The notes under the pieces are model-generated. The model did not search any database, was not told the origin of the DNA, and saw only the letters and a list, made by a program, of their open reading frames with translations. From NCBI GenBank assembly GCA_965208275.1, contig OZ242331.1:930001-994000 (forward strand): 64,000 nucleotides of DNA, in the 5' to 3' direction. The DNA is from Bin5 sp022827195 (GTDB lineage Bacteria > Chloroflexota > Anaerolineae > Caldilineales > Caldilineaceae). Of this stretch, positions 7,115 to 16,482 are shown one piece after another (positions within the stretch are counted from its first letter, which is position 1; each line of letters opens with the position of its first letter). The position numbers and the translations under genes are program-made.

Positions 7115-8455
7115 ATGCGCGTTTTCCTCGACCAGTTGGGTTGCCGGCTAAACTTCAGTGAGAACGATACCCTGGCGGGCCGGCTGGGCGCGGCGGGGCA
7201 CCTCGTCGTAGGGCGCCCCGAGGACGCGCACGTGATCGTGCTCAATACGTGCGCGGTGACGGCGCAGGCGGCGCGCAAGAGCCGCCAGGCCGCGCGCCAT
7301 CTTCACAAGCGCAATCCTGCCGCCCGTATCGCGCTGACAGGGTGCTATGCGACGCTGGCGCCGGAGGAGAGCGCGCGGCTGCCGGGCGTCGAGCTGGTGG
7401 CCGACAACGGCAGCAAGGAGATGCTGCACATGCTGCTCGAGCCGTGGAGCGCGGCGTTCTCCGATCCCGACGACCTGGCGCGCATCCAGCCGCATGGCAC
7501 GCCGTTTGCGACGCCGCGCGGCGAGGAGGAGGGCGGGCGGACGCGCGCGTTCGTCAAGGTGCAGGACGGCTGCCAGAACCGGTGTACGTTCTGCATCGTA
7601 ACTGTGCTGCGCGGGGAGAGCCGCAGCCGCACCGTCGCCGACGTCGTGCGCGAGGTTCAGGGGCTGGCGGCGCGCGGATACCGGGAAGCCGTGCTGACCG
7701 GCGTGCATTTGGGCGCTTTCGGGCGAGACCTTCCCGGCAGCGAGCGCAGCGATCTCAAGGCTTTGACCTCGGCGATCCTGACCGAAACCGATATTCCGCG
7801 GCTGCGGCTGAGCAGTCTGGAGCCGTGGGAGCTGGAAGACGGATTCTTTGACCTGTGGCGGCGCTGGCCCGGGCGGCTGTGCCCGCACCTGCATCTGCCG
7901 CTGCAGGCCGGCACCGACGCCCAGCTGCGGCGGATGGCGCGGCGCTGCACGATCGACAGCTTTCGAGAGTTGGCGGCTGCCGCGCGGGACGCCATCCCGG
8001 ACCTGGTCGTCACGACAGACCTGATCGTCGGCTTCCCGGGGGAGAGCGAGGCCGACTTTGAAGAGGGGCTGCTCTTCGTTGAAGAGATGCGCTTCGCTCA
8101 CGCGCACATCTTTCCCTTCAGCGCGCGCACGGGCACAGCCGCGGCCGGATTTAACGGGCAGGTAGCCAATACGGTCAAGAAGGAGCGCTCGCGGCGCATG
8201 CACGCGGTGGTGGCGCGCACAGGGCAGCTGGAGCGGGCGCGCTTCCTCGGCACGACGCGCCCTGTCCTGTGGGAGGGTAGCGGAGAGCCGCTGGCCGACG
8301 ATCTGGAGACGCTGCTGTGGAGCGGGCTGACCGACAACTACCTGCGCGTGACAGGCAGGGCGCAGGCCGGCATTGACCTCGGCAACCAGATCACGAAGGT
8401 GCGCCTGGATGTGGTCCACGGCGAGACCTTTCATGGCGTATTCCATCCGCACTAG
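7115..8455 (+). CDS. mtaB: tRNA t6A37 methylthiotransferase MtaB
   Basis: A 446-residue radical-SAM methylthiotransferase of the MiaB/RimO/MtaB family, which adds a methylthio group to t6A37 of tRNA to give ms2t6A. ATG 7115 is preferred over TTG 7109 because family members start with a strand like MRVFLDQLGC. The N-terminal UPF0004 domain has the three Cys for the auxiliary Fe-S cluster (LGC, NTCAVT, TGCYA). The radical SAM motif is CQNRCTFC (CxxxCxxC). A C-terminal TRAM-like domain (about the last 70 residues, VLWEGSG to GETFHGVF) completes the family architecture. MtaB rather than MiaB is chosen from the CRLN start and the MARRCTIDSFREL-like segment; this subfamily call is a little less certain than the family. 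Confidence 0.85.
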   Translation: MRVFLDQLGCRLNFSENDTLAGRLGAAGHLVVGRPEDAHVIVLNTCAVTAQAARKSRQAARHLHKRNPAARIALTGCYATLAPEESARLPGVELVADNGSKEMLHMLLEPWSAAFSDPDDLARIQPHGTPFATPRGEEEGGRTRAFVKVQDGCQNRCTFCIVTVLRGESRSRTVADVVREVQGLAARGYREAVLTGVHLGAFGRDLPGSERSDLKALTSAILTETDIPRLRLSSLEPWELEDGFFDLWRRWPGRLCPHLHLPLQAGTDAQLRRMARRCTIDSFRELAAAARDAIPDLVVTTDLIVGFPGESEADFEEGLLFVEEMRFAHAHIFPFSARTGTAAAGFNGQVANTVKKERSRRMHAVVARTGQLERARFLGTTRPVLWEGSGEPLADDLETLLWSGLTDNYLRVTGRAQAGIDLGNQITKVRLDVVHGETFHGVFHPH

Positions 8456-8623
8456 GGCATTACAACCCCTCGGCACGTGCTGGGGGCGACTTCACTTTCC
8501 CCCTTCGAACACTCCTGCTTCACCCGATGCAAGCTCCTGAGAGAGGAGTGGGTAGGAGCGCAAGCCGGAGTTCATCAAGCAGTTTCCCTCAAACCCAAAT
8601 CGCGATTCGTTCGGGAGCGCGCT

Positions 8624-10018
8624 ATGCCTCAAGAATCGACTGCTGAGCCTTCGCAGCGTCCTGCCAGAAAGCTGGAGCGGGGCAACCGCCGCGAGCAGGT
8701 TGGCTGGTATTTCTACGATTGGGCCAACTCTGCCTTCTCGACAACGGTCGCCGCGGTTTTCCTAGGCCCGTATGTTTCCGAGCTCGCCTTGCAGGCGGCA
8801 GGCGAAGAAGGGACTGCGCCCGTGCTGGGCATTCCCGTAGCGCCTCACTCATTCGTCTTCTACTGCTTCACCATTTCGGTCGTTTTGCAGTTTGTGTTTC
8901 TGCCTCTTCTCGGTGCGATTGCCGACTATTCGAACATGCGTAAGAAGCTGATGCAGTTCTTCGCTGTTTCCGGCTCTATCGCGACGATGCTGCTCTTCTT
9001 TGTTACCGAAGAGTCGTGGACGCTCGGGGGTCTGCTGTTCATTCTTGCCAACCTCTCTTTCGGGGCTGCGATCGTCTTTTACAACGCGTTTCTGCCGGAC
9101 ATTGCCGAGCCGGACGACCGCGATCGCGTCTCGTCGGTCGGCTGGGCGATGGGATACCTGGGGGGCGGCATTTTGCTGCTCCTCAATCTCATTCTGTACC
9201 AGCTGCGCGAGACTCTTGGAATCGATACCGGGCTGGCGGTGCGGATCAACCTGTTTTCGGGCGGGTTGTGGTGGTTCAGCTGGTCGTTCGTGACGTGGCG
9301 CCTGTTGCGTTCTCGGGACACGGTCAGCGCGCTTCCCTCTGGAGAGAGCTACTTTTCGACCGGCATCAAGCAGTTGGTGGATACGGTCAAGGAGGCGTCG
9401 AACTATCCGCACACGATCCGCTATCTGATCGCCTATCTGCTATACAACGACGGTATCCAGACCGTATTCAGCGCCGCGGCGGTCTTTGCAACGGCGCCGC
9501 TGGCGAACGGGGGGCTCGAGATCGACCAGGGAACGCTGACGATGATTGTGCTGATGATCCAGTTTGTGGCGTTTGCGGGCGCGCTGCTCTTCGGCAGGGT
9601 GGCGACCCGGATCGGTGCGAAGAAGGCGCTGATGATCGGGTTGGCGGTGTGGACGGTGATGGTGGTATACGCCTATGTCGGCCTGCGGGGAGAGAGCCGT
9701 GTGATGGAGTTCTGGATCATGGCAGCGTGCATAGCGGTCGTGATGGGGGGCACGCAGGCAGTGAGCCGCAGCCTGTTTGCCAACATGATACCGGCAGGGA
9801 AAGAGGCGGAGTTCTTCTCTATCTATGAAGTGAGTGAGCGGGGAACGTCGTGGCTGGGGCCGCTCACTTTTGGCTGGGTCAACCAATTTGTCGGCAGCCT
9901 GCGCCCGGCCATCTTCTCAGTCATCTTCTTCTTTGTCGTCGGGATGTTTCTGCTGCAGCGGGTGGACGTACGGCGGGCGATCGTTGAATCGGGAAACGAG
10001 CCGCCGGCAGTGGTTTGA
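8624..10018 (+). CDS. MFS transporter, Atg22/UMF1-like
   Basis: A 464-residue polytopic membrane protein with about 12 hydrophobic spans. ATG 8624 is taken as the start; the open frame extends 49 codons further up, but that stretch is not membrane-like and does not resemble a family N-terminus. The signature GWYFYDWANSAFSTTV after the short Lys/Arg-rich N-terminus is typical of the Atg22/UMF1 branch of the major facilitator superfamily. Also typical are the NAFLPDIAEPDDRDRVSSVGW motif and the GGTQAVSRSLFANMIP motif in the second half. In bacteria these are uncharacterised permeases; amino-acid efflux is known only for the fungal relatives. The gene converges on pyk. Confidence 0.75.
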   Translation: MPQESTAEPSQRPARKLERGNRREQVGWYFYDWANSAFSTTVAAVFLGPYVSELALQAAGEEGTAPVLGIPVAPHSFVFYCFTISVVLQFVFLPLLGAIADYSNMRKKLMQFFAVSGSIATMLLFFVTEESWTLGGLLFILANLSFGAAIVFYNAFLPDIAEPDDRDRVSSVGWAMGYLGGGILLLLNLILYQLRETLGIDTGLAVRINLFSGGLWWFSWSFVTWRLLRSRDTVSALPSGESYFSTGIKQLVDTVKEASNYPHTIRYLIAYLLYNDGIQTVFSAAAVFATAPLANGGLEIDQGTLTMIVLMIQFVAFAGALLFGRVATRIGAKKALMIGLAVWTVMVVYAYVGLRGESRVMEFWIMAACIAVVMGGTQAVSRSLFANMIPAGKEAEFFSIYEVSERGTSWLGPLTFGWVNQFVGSLRPAIFSVIFFFVVGMFLLQRVDVRRAIVESGNEPPAVV

Positions 10019-10143
10019 GGACGGTCTCTTGTTTTCGGTTTTGAGTTTCTAGTCGTTGGAGAAGGTGGTTCGCAGCCTGCCACCTACGGCGGCCTGGTGG
10101 AAGCCGGCCGGTTTCGACGATACCCCTAGAGCGGGAAGAACCC

Positions 10144-12021
10144 TTACAGGTCCCATTCGTATACGTTGCCGGTCCTGGCATCGATGACGATCGTCTGGCC
10201 GTCGACGAGCTCGTCCCAGTCTCCTTTGGCCTGCAGGATGGCGGGGATGCCCAGCTCGACTGCGGCGAGTGCGGCGATGCTGTCGGGCGCGGATTCGGCG
10301 GTTATGAGGCCGCCTGCATGGTAGACCAACTCGGTGCTGGCCTGGTCGAGCTCTTCCGCCACGATGATGTCCTGAGTAGTCAAGGTACGGTATTGGTCAA
10401 GGCGAGGCTGGCCGGGTACGAGGCGCACGACGCGTCCGCTCATGCGGCGGTTGCCGACGCCTTGGCCGTTCATCAGGACCTTGGCGATGCGGCGCACGGT
10501 CATCAGGTTGGTCGCGCCGGGCACGCCGCCGACGACGCCGCCTGTTACGACAGTCACGTCGCCCTGGTCGACGAAGCCGGCGCGCAGGGCGATGCGGACG
10601 GCGTCCTCCAACATCTCGTCGATGGTGTTCATGCGCTGGCCCATGAGGGGGTAGACGCCCCAAAACATGGCGAGCTGGCGATAGACTAGGTGGTTAGGTG
10701 TGACGGCGATGATCGGCACGAAGGGGCGGAAGCGGGCCAGCTTCTTCGCCGTCGCGCCGCGGGCAGTTGGCGCTATGATGGCGGCTGCGCGGACATTCTG
10801 GGCCGTTTCCACGGTTGCCTGGCTGACGGCATCGGCGACCGAAAGCGACTGGCCGCCGGCGGACTTTGTGACCGATGCGGGCGCTGGGCCCGGTCCGTAG
10901 ACGCCGGCCGCCGCGCGCTGCGCGGGGGGGTAACCTGTGCGCGTCGCCCTGCGGACGCGTTCGGCCTCGTGGGCGATCTTCACCATTGTCTGCAGGGACC
11001 TGACCGGATAGCTTCCGGCAGCGGTCTCGCCGGAGAGCATGATGGCGTCGCTGCCGTCGAGCACTGCGTTGGCGACATCGCTGGCTTCGGCGCGTGTAGG
11101 GCGCGGGTTGCGGATCATCGAGTCGAGCATCTGGGTTGCGGTGATGACCGGCTTGTCGGTCTCGATGCAGCGGGCGATGATCATTTTCTGGATCATTGGC
11201 ACGGCTTCGGGACTGGTTTCGATGCCGAGGTCGCCGCGCGCCACCATGATGCCGTCGGATGCCTGGATGACCTCCTCGATTTTCTCGACCGCTTCCGGTT
11301 TTTCGATCTTGGAGATGATAGGCGTGTCGCGCCCCATCGGTGCCCGGCTATGGACGACTTTGCGCAGGGCGTCTATATCGGCTGCCGCGCGCACAAAGCT
11401 TAGCGCGATCCAGTCGGCCTGGTGTTGGAGCGCGAACTCGACGTCGACCTGGTCCTTTTCGGTCATCGAAGGGATGAAGAGATTAGTCTGCGGCATGTTC
11501 ATGCCCTTGCGGTCGTGGAGGACGCCGCCGACTATGACGCGCGTGCGGACGGTTGTCTCGGTCGCATCGATGACTTCGAGTTCTAGCAGCCCGTCATCGA
11601 GCAGGATGCGCTCGTGCGGACGCATACTTGGGGGCACTTCGTGGTTCTGGATTGGAATCCGCCCTGGACCGCCGGTAATCTCTTCGGTAGTCAGGACCAG
11701 ATCTTCGCCTGCCTGCAGGCGCACGCCGCCCGGCTGCATCCTGCCGACGCGCAGCTTCGGCCCCTGGAGATCGACGAGAATGGCAACCGGTTGATTGCGG
11801 GCCTGTGAGATTTCGCGGATGGTTTGGATGTTGCGGGCGTGGAATTCGTGGTCGCCGTGGCTCATGTTGATGCGGGCGACATTCATGCCCGCGTCGATCA
11901 TCCGGGCGAGGACATCGCCGTCGGAACTGGCCGGCCCGATGGTGCAGACGATCTTTACTCGCAGTCTCTGCGTTTCCGGGTCTCGCGCGGGGGCGTTAGA
12001 CATGGCGACTGGTCGACTCAT
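10144..12021 (-). CDS. pyk: Pyruvate kinase with C-terminal PEP-utilizer-like domain
   Basis: A 625-residue pyruvate kinase (phosphoenolpyruvate + ADP to pyruvate + ATP). The barrel motifs are clear: KIVCTIGPASS at the N-terminus, NMSHGDHEFH, ISKIEKPEAVEKI with the catalytic Lys, MVARGDLGIE with metal ligands, and ATQMLDSM. The allosteric domain follows, with an unusual Pro/Ala-rich insert (about TGYPPAQRAAAGVYGPGP). After it come about 100 residues of a PEP-utilizer 'swivelling' domain, as in Geobacillus-type enzymes. The TSHA-like motif that carries the phospho-His in true PEP utilizers is replaced by TAESAPDS, so this domain cannot be a phosphocarrier. ATG 12021 is used; TTG 12039 and ATG 12003 are alternatives. 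Confidence 0.9.
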   Translation of the reverse strand: MSRPVAMSNAPARDPETQRLRVKIVCTIGPASSDGDVLARMIDAGMNVARINMSHGDHEFHARNIQTIREISQARNQPVAILVDLQGPKLRVGRMQPGGVRLQAGEDLVLTTEEITGGPGRIPIQNHEVPPSMRPHERILLDDGLLELEVIDATETTVRTRVIVGGVLHDRKGMNMPQTNLFIPSMTEKDQVDVEFALQHQADWIALSFVRAAADIDALRKVVHSRAPMGRDTPIISKIEKPEAVEKIEEVIQASDGIMVARGDLGIETSPEAVPMIQKMIIARCIETDKPVITATQMLDSMIRNPRPTRAEASDVANAVLDGSDAIMLSGETAAGSYPVRSLQTMVKIAHEAERVRRATRTGYPPAQRAAAGVYGPGPAPASVTKSAGGQSLSVADAVSQATVETAQNVRAAAIIAPTARGATAKKLARFRPFVPIIAVTPNHLVYRQLAMFWGVYPLMGQRMNTIDEMLEDAVRIALRAGFVDQGDVTVVTGGVVGGVPGATNLMTVRRIAKVLMNGQGVGNRRMSGRVVRLVPGQPRLDQYRTLTTQDIIVAEELDQASTELVYHAGGLITAESAPDSIAALAAVELGIPAILQAKGDWDELVDGQTIVIDARTGNVYEWDL

Positions 12022-12072
12022 TCCTGCTACGGCCGTCAAGGGCCCGAGTGGCGGCCCTGGCAGCAGTCTGGC

Positions 12073-13290
12073 TCACTGGTAGCTGATCCTGTCGTTCGTG
12101 CGAACGACCTGAATCCAGGTGCGGCCGGGCCTGAGTGTTATCGGTTGTTCGCCCGGCCCGAACCAGCGCGGCGGGCTCTGGTCGTTGGCGCGCCAGGTTC
12201 CTTCGTAGACCATGGCATCGCGGAAGACGCGCACATCGCCGAAGCCGTACAGGTGGATTTTTACGCTGCGCGTCCCCAGGCTGTCTTCGACGATGTTGGT
12301 CAGTTCGTGTTCGGCAAAGAGTATGATCACGTTGTCGGCGCTAATCTGCCGGCCCGTGGCCTGATCGATGTGCGGCGCGCCGCTCTGGAAGCGGAGGTAG
12401 CGTCCGCTGGCGGCGTCGAAGCGCCACTCGACGCTGTTGCCCTCGGGATAAGGGACGTGGATTGTCGCGGCCCCGCCCGCGGCAAAGTTCGGCGGCGACT
12501 CGCTGAAGGAAAGGCTTGCCAATTCGCGGGGCCTTGGGTTGTGGCGCTGCGACTCAAGCCAGGGGTTGAAGATCTCGAGGCAGTAGGGCAAGAGCGGCGA
12601 CACGCTGCAGGTGTGGATCTTGTCGTCGACCCAGCGGCGGACGCGATCAACGCTGGTGCGCAGGCGGGTGCGGTAGTTGTCGCCGACGCTGTAGAAGTAG
12701 GTCGTGCTAAACTCGTCTTCGATGTCGGCGTCCAGATAGGGAAACCCGACCTCATTTCTGAGCATATAGCGGATTTCGTCGCTGCCGCCCGAGCAGACGA
12801 GCAGGCCGTCAAACATGTAGGTCGTGTGGATGTTGGGCCAGCGGGCACTGCGCACGGGGCCGATTTCCTTGGCAGGGACGCTCTGGTACATGCTTGTGAT
12901 GCGGGTCAGGAGGAAGCCGTCTACGATGTACTCGTACGTTATATCGGCCTCGTTGAGACCAAAGTGGCTGGAGCGGCTGACGGCATCGTTATTGAGGCAG
13001 ACGAAGACCGGCGTTTCGTGTTGGAGCGAAGGGTCGACCAGGGGAAGACCTGTATAGGGCGCAAGGTTGGCGGGAACCGGCGTCGCGGTTGGCGGCGGCG
13101 GCGGTGTCGGAGTTTCGGTCGGCGCGGCCGCCTGCGCTGCCGGGGTTTTCGTTGGCGTGGGCGTTTCTGCGGGTCCGCCCTCGGCATCACAGCCGGTTGA
13201 AATAAGTGCGATCAGTGCAATTGCGAAAGCTGTGGCTGCAAGCAGCCGGCTGCGGGGGCCCGGGGGGGCCTGATCGGGATGGGGTGGCAT
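12073..13290 (-). CDS. DUF3048 lipoprotein (YerB-like)
   Basis: A 405-residue exported lipoprotein. ATG 13290 opens a short charged segment, a hydrophobic helix and the lipobox LISTGC. A Pro/Thr-rich linker (repeated PTPT/PPPPPTATP) leads into the conserved DUF3048 domain, with YTGLPLVDPSLQ, the NNDAVSRSSHFGLNEADI block, and IGPVRSARWPNI, all family hallmarks. Relatives such as B. subtilis YerB are found in many Gram-positive and Chloroflexota genomes and have no firm function. The frame is open for another 27 codons upstream, but that part is not signal-like. It lies 51 bases upstream of the pyk start on the same strand, so the two may be co-transcribed. Confidence 0.8.
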   Translation of the reverse strand: MPPHPDQAPPGPRSRLLAATAFAIALIALISTGCDAEGGPAETPTPTKTPAAQAAAPTETPTPPPPPTATPVPANLAPYTGLPLVDPSLQHETPVFVCLNNDAVSRSSHFGLNEADITYEYIVDGFLLTRITSMYQSVPAKEIGPVRSARWPNIHTTYMFDGLLVCSGGSDEIRYMLRNEVGFPYLDADIEDEFSTTYFYSVGDNYRTRLRTSVDRVRRWVDDKIHTCSVSPLLPYCLEIFNPWLESQRHNPRPRELASLSFSESPPNFAAGGAATIHVPYPEGNSVEWRFDAASGRYLRFQSGAPHIDQATGRQISADNVIILFAEHELTNIVEDSLGTRSVKIHLYGFGDVRVFRDAMVYEGTWRANDQSPPRWFGPGEQPITLRPGRTWIQVVRTNDRISYQ

Positions 13291-13554
13291 TTTCTCGGAT
13301 TTTGGCTTCGCAGCGCGGTGCGGGGTGTGTCGACAAAACAAGGGGAGAAGTGACCAGGACTTCACGGGCATCCTTCCGTATGTGGCGTGGGGCTTGGAGA
13401 TGCTGGCGAATCGGGCGAGACGGCGGTGTCTGCCGCGGTAAGTATACTACAGTCGCCCTGATCCACTATTTCCGGAGGGCCTACGATTTTCATCACCGGG
13501 CCGCATCGAATGGGAGGCTTGACGGAGGTCCGGCTACAGGCGTATCGCGGTTTG

Positions 13555-16464
13555 TCAGAGCAGATTGGCGAGCAGGGACATCGGGGAATGGGCCTGCACG
13601 GCGGTGAAATGTTTGACCTGCTGACGGCAGGAAAAGCCCGTGCTGACGAGCAGTTCACCGTCGCCCAGTGAGCGGGAGGCGGGCAGGAGCCGGCGCTCGC
13701 CGATTGCGCGGGAAACTTCGTAGTTTTCGTAGCCGAACAGGCCGGCAAGTCCGCAGCAGCCGCTGTCCAGCACGGTCAAATCGCAGTTGGGGATGGCGCC
13801 GAGGAGCTGCTGCAGCGGTTGCAAGCCCACAAGCGCCTTCTGGTGGCAGTGGCCGTGGACCACCACGCGCCTGGGGCCTTCCTGCGTCGCGGGCATGCGG
13901 GGACCGGCCCATTCTTCGAAGAGCTGGCAGGCGTCTGCAACCTCCTGGGCCTCTGACTGTTCGTCGGCGCGCAGCAGGCGCGGGTGATCGTCCTGCACGG
14001 CCGAGTAGCAGCTTGGTTCGCAGAAAAGAATTGGCGTGCCGGCGCGTGCCAGCGGCAGGAGCGCGGCGGTTACGCGCCCTGCCTGGCGGGCGGCTGCGTC
14101 GAGGAACCCCTTGGAGATAAGGGGGCGCCCGCAGCAGACTTCGGGCGCAACGGTTACCGCCGCGCCGCAACGCTCCAGCACGAGGGCGGCGCTTTCGAGA
14201 TGTACGGGTTCAAAGTAGTTGTTAAAGGTGTCGGCGAAGAGTGCGACCGGTGTGGCCGCGTGGGGCCTGCTGTCGCTGCGCCAACTGCGGGTAAACGGTC
14301 GGGCGGCAAAGGAGGGCAGAGGACGGCGTCGGTCGAGGCCAAGGAGCGGCTGATTCAGCCGGCGCACCGCGCCTGCGCCGGCCAGCCAGTTCGAAAGCGG
14401 GGCCAACCGGCTGCCCCAGCGCGCGATGCGGTCGGTCCGGGAAAGCAGGCGATCCTTGAGGCGTGCGCCGCGGCGCAGATGGTGCTGGTGCAGGAACTCG
14501 CTCTTCAGGCGGGCCATGTCCACGCCGGTGGGGCATTCGCGTTTGCATGCCTTGCATTCGAGGCACAGGTTGAGGACGGGCAGGAGCTCTTCATCGTTGA
14601 AGCCGGTCGCTTCGAGGCCGCCGGCGAGTGCCATGCGGAGGGCGTTGGCGCGGCCGCGCGTGCTGTCGATCTCGTTGCGAGTCGCCATGTAGGAGGGGCA
14701 CATCGTGCCGGTGAGCGTCTTGCGGCATGCGCCGACGCCGCTGCACTGTTCGGTCGCTCGCAGCAGCCCGCCGAAGTCGGAAAAGTCAAAGGCGGTCGGG
14801 TGGTCGGGCGTCTCGTAGTCCGGCCCGAAGCGGAGGTTCGCGGTCAATGCTGGCGCGTGGACGATTTTGCCGGGGTTGAGTAGGTTTGTCGGATCGAAGG
14901 CCGCCTTAACCTGGCAGAAGGCATCGTAAATCGCCGGCCCGAACATCCTCTCCTGAAACGGGGCGCGCACCAGGCCGTCGCCGTGTTCGCCGGAGAGGGC
15001 CCCGCCGTATTCGAGCACCAGGTCAGCCACTTCGCCGGCAATGGCCTCGAAACGCTGCACGCCCAGCGCCGATTTCATGTTGACCACGGGGCGGATGTGC
15101 AGCAGGCCGACCGAAGCGTGGGCGTAGAAACCGGCCTCGGTCTCGTATTTGGCCAGGATCGCGCGGAAGTTTTGGATGTAGTCGCGCAGGCGTTCGGGCG
15201 CGACGGCCGTGTCCTCGACGAAGGAGACCGCTTTGGGGTCGCCGGTCTGCGACATCGTCAGGCCGAGCGCGGCGCGCCGGAGCTCCCAGATGCGGTTCTG
15301 CTCGGCCGGTTCGAGCGCGCGGTGCAGGTAGTTGCCGAGGCCGCGGGCGTTGAGGTCCGACTCCAGGTTGTCGATCCTGGCGCGCAGCTCCCCGGGCGCC
15401 TGGCCGAAAAACTCGACCAGCAGGACCGCGCCGGGGTCGCCGTGGATGAAGTCGCGCAGCGGCTCGAATTCGACGCGGCCGCGCGTTTTGTCGAGCATGA
15501 AACGGTCGATCAGCTCCACGGCCGACGGTCCGTGCTCAAGGATAACGGGCGTGGCGCTCATCGCCTCCGACAGGTCATCGAACTGGACGCTGCAGAGGGC
15601 GCGGTCGGGCGGCAGAGGGACCAGGCGCAGAGTGGCGGCGACTGTCAGGCCGAGCGTTCCTTCGGATCCGACCAGGATGCGCGCCAGGTTGAATGGAGCA
15701 GTGGCGGGCGCGCCTGGGTCATCCCAATCGTGCGGGATGAACTCGTCCAAGTTGTAGCCGCCGACGCGGCGCAGAATGCGGGGATAACGCAGCCTGATCT
15801 CGGGTTCCAGATCCTTACCGAGCCGGTTCACGGCCCGGTAAGAGGCGCCTTCTACGTCTTCCTGTGTCAGCTTGGCAAGCAGCTCGGTGCCGGTCAGCGG
15901 TCCGAATTGGACCGTGTTGCCGTCGGCGAGGACGACCTCGAGCGACTCCACGTAGTCGAGCGTTTTGCCGTAGATGACCGAGCGCGTACCGGCCGAGTTG
16001 TTGGCGATCATGCCGCCGATGGTGGCGCGATTGGAGGTGGAGAGATCGAGCGGCAGTTGCTGCCCGTGTGGCTTGAGCAGGGCGTTCAGCTCGTCGAGCA
16101 CGATGCCCGGCTCGACCGTCACTGAGCCCCCGGCGGCGTCGAGGACGAGGACCCGATTCATATAACGCGAAAAGTCGAGCGAGATGCCGGCGCCGATCGC
16201 CTGGCCGGCCTGCGACGTGCCGCCGCCGCGCGCGGTGATGGAAACGCCGTGCCGGCGGCAGATGTTGACTACGTGGACCACATCCTCGCGGGTGCGGGGT
16301 GTCACGACACCGAGGGGAAGGATCTGGTATACGCTGGCGTCGGTGGCGTGCATGGCCCGACTGGCGCCGTCGAAGTTCACATCGCCGCCGAGCGCGGCGC
16401 GCAACTCTTGCGCGAGACTCTGCAGGTCAGCGCTGCCGTCTATGATCGACTCCTCAGTCCACAT
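13555..16464 (-). CDS. FAD-linked oxidase fused to Fe-S subunit (glycolate/D-lactate dehydrogenase type)
   Basis: A 969-residue fusion of a GlcD/Dld-like flavoprotein with a GlcF-like iron-sulfur protein. The N-terminal half carries the PCMH-type FAD domain (TPRTREDVVHVV, then SITARGGGTSQAGQAIG) and the FAD-oxidase C domain (GEHGDGLVRAPF, ALGVQRFEAI). The second half has two ferredoxin-like cysteine clusters (CSGVGACRKTLTGTMCPSY and CLECKACKRECPTGV) followed by CCG domains (LFCEPSCYS and SGCCGLAGLFGY). The enzyme should oxidise a D-2-hydroxyacid such as glycolate or D-lactate and pass electrons to quinones at the membrane. It is the last gene of a four-gene operon and starts 18 bases after the aminotransferase. 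That location fits a role in oxidising a hydroxyacid product of the same pathway. Confidence 0.85.
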   Translation of the reverse strand: MWTEESIIDGSADLQSLAQELRAALGGDVNFDGASRAMHATDASVYQILPLGVVTPRTREDVVHVVNICRRHGVSITARGGGTSQAGQAIGAGISLDFSRYMNRVLVLDAAGGSVTVEPGIVLDELNALLKPHGQQLPLDLSTSNRATIGGMIANNSAGTRSVIYGKTLDYVESLEVVLADGNTVQFGPLTGTELLAKLTQEDVEGASYRAVNRLGKDLEPEIRLRYPRILRRVGGYNLDEFIPHDWDDPGAPATAPFNLARILVGSEGTLGLTVAATLRLVPLPPDRALCSVQFDDLSEAMSATPVILEHGPSAVELIDRFMLDKTRGRVEFEPLRDFIHGDPGAVLLVEFFGQAPGELRARIDNLESDLNARGLGNYLHRALEPAEQNRIWELRRAALGLTMSQTGDPKAVSFVEDTAVAPERLRDYIQNFRAILAKYETEAGFYAHASVGLLHIRPVVNMKSALGVQRFEAIAGEVADLVLEYGGALSGEHGDGLVRAPFQERMFGPAIYDAFCQVKAAFDPTNLLNPGKIVHAPALTANLRFGPDYETPDHPTAFDFSDFGGLLRATEQCSGVGACRKTLTGTMCPSYMATRNEIDSTRGRANALRMALAGGLEATGFNDEELLPVLNLCLECKACKRECPTGVDMARLKSEFLHQHHLRRGARLKDRLLSRTDRIARWGSRLAPLSNWLAGAGAVRRLNQPLLGLDRRRPLPSFAARPFTRSWRSDSRPHAATPVALFADTFNNYFEPVHLESAALVLERCGAAVTVAPEVCCGRPLISKGFLDAAARQAGRVTAALLPLARAGTPILFCEPSCYSAVQDDHPRLLRADEQSEAQEVADACQLFEEWAGPRMPATQEGPRRVVVHGHCHQKALVGLQPLQQLLGAIPNCDLTVLDSGCCGLAGLFGYENYEVSRAIGERRLLPASRSLGDGELLVSTGFSCRQQVKHFTAVQAHSPMSLLANLL

Positions 16465-16482
16465 TCGAACGCGGGACAGGAC

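Noticed and set aside
8510..8550. CACTCCT...AGGAGTG inverted repeat upstream of the Atg22-like gene
   Set aside because: Only 7 bp with a 27-base loop; expected by chance and without promoter or terminator context.
11824..13200. Plus-strand open frame of about 458 codons opposite pyk and the DUF3048 gene
   Set aside because: The minus strand encodes clear pyruvate kinase and DUF3048 motifs; the plus-strand product is low-complexity.
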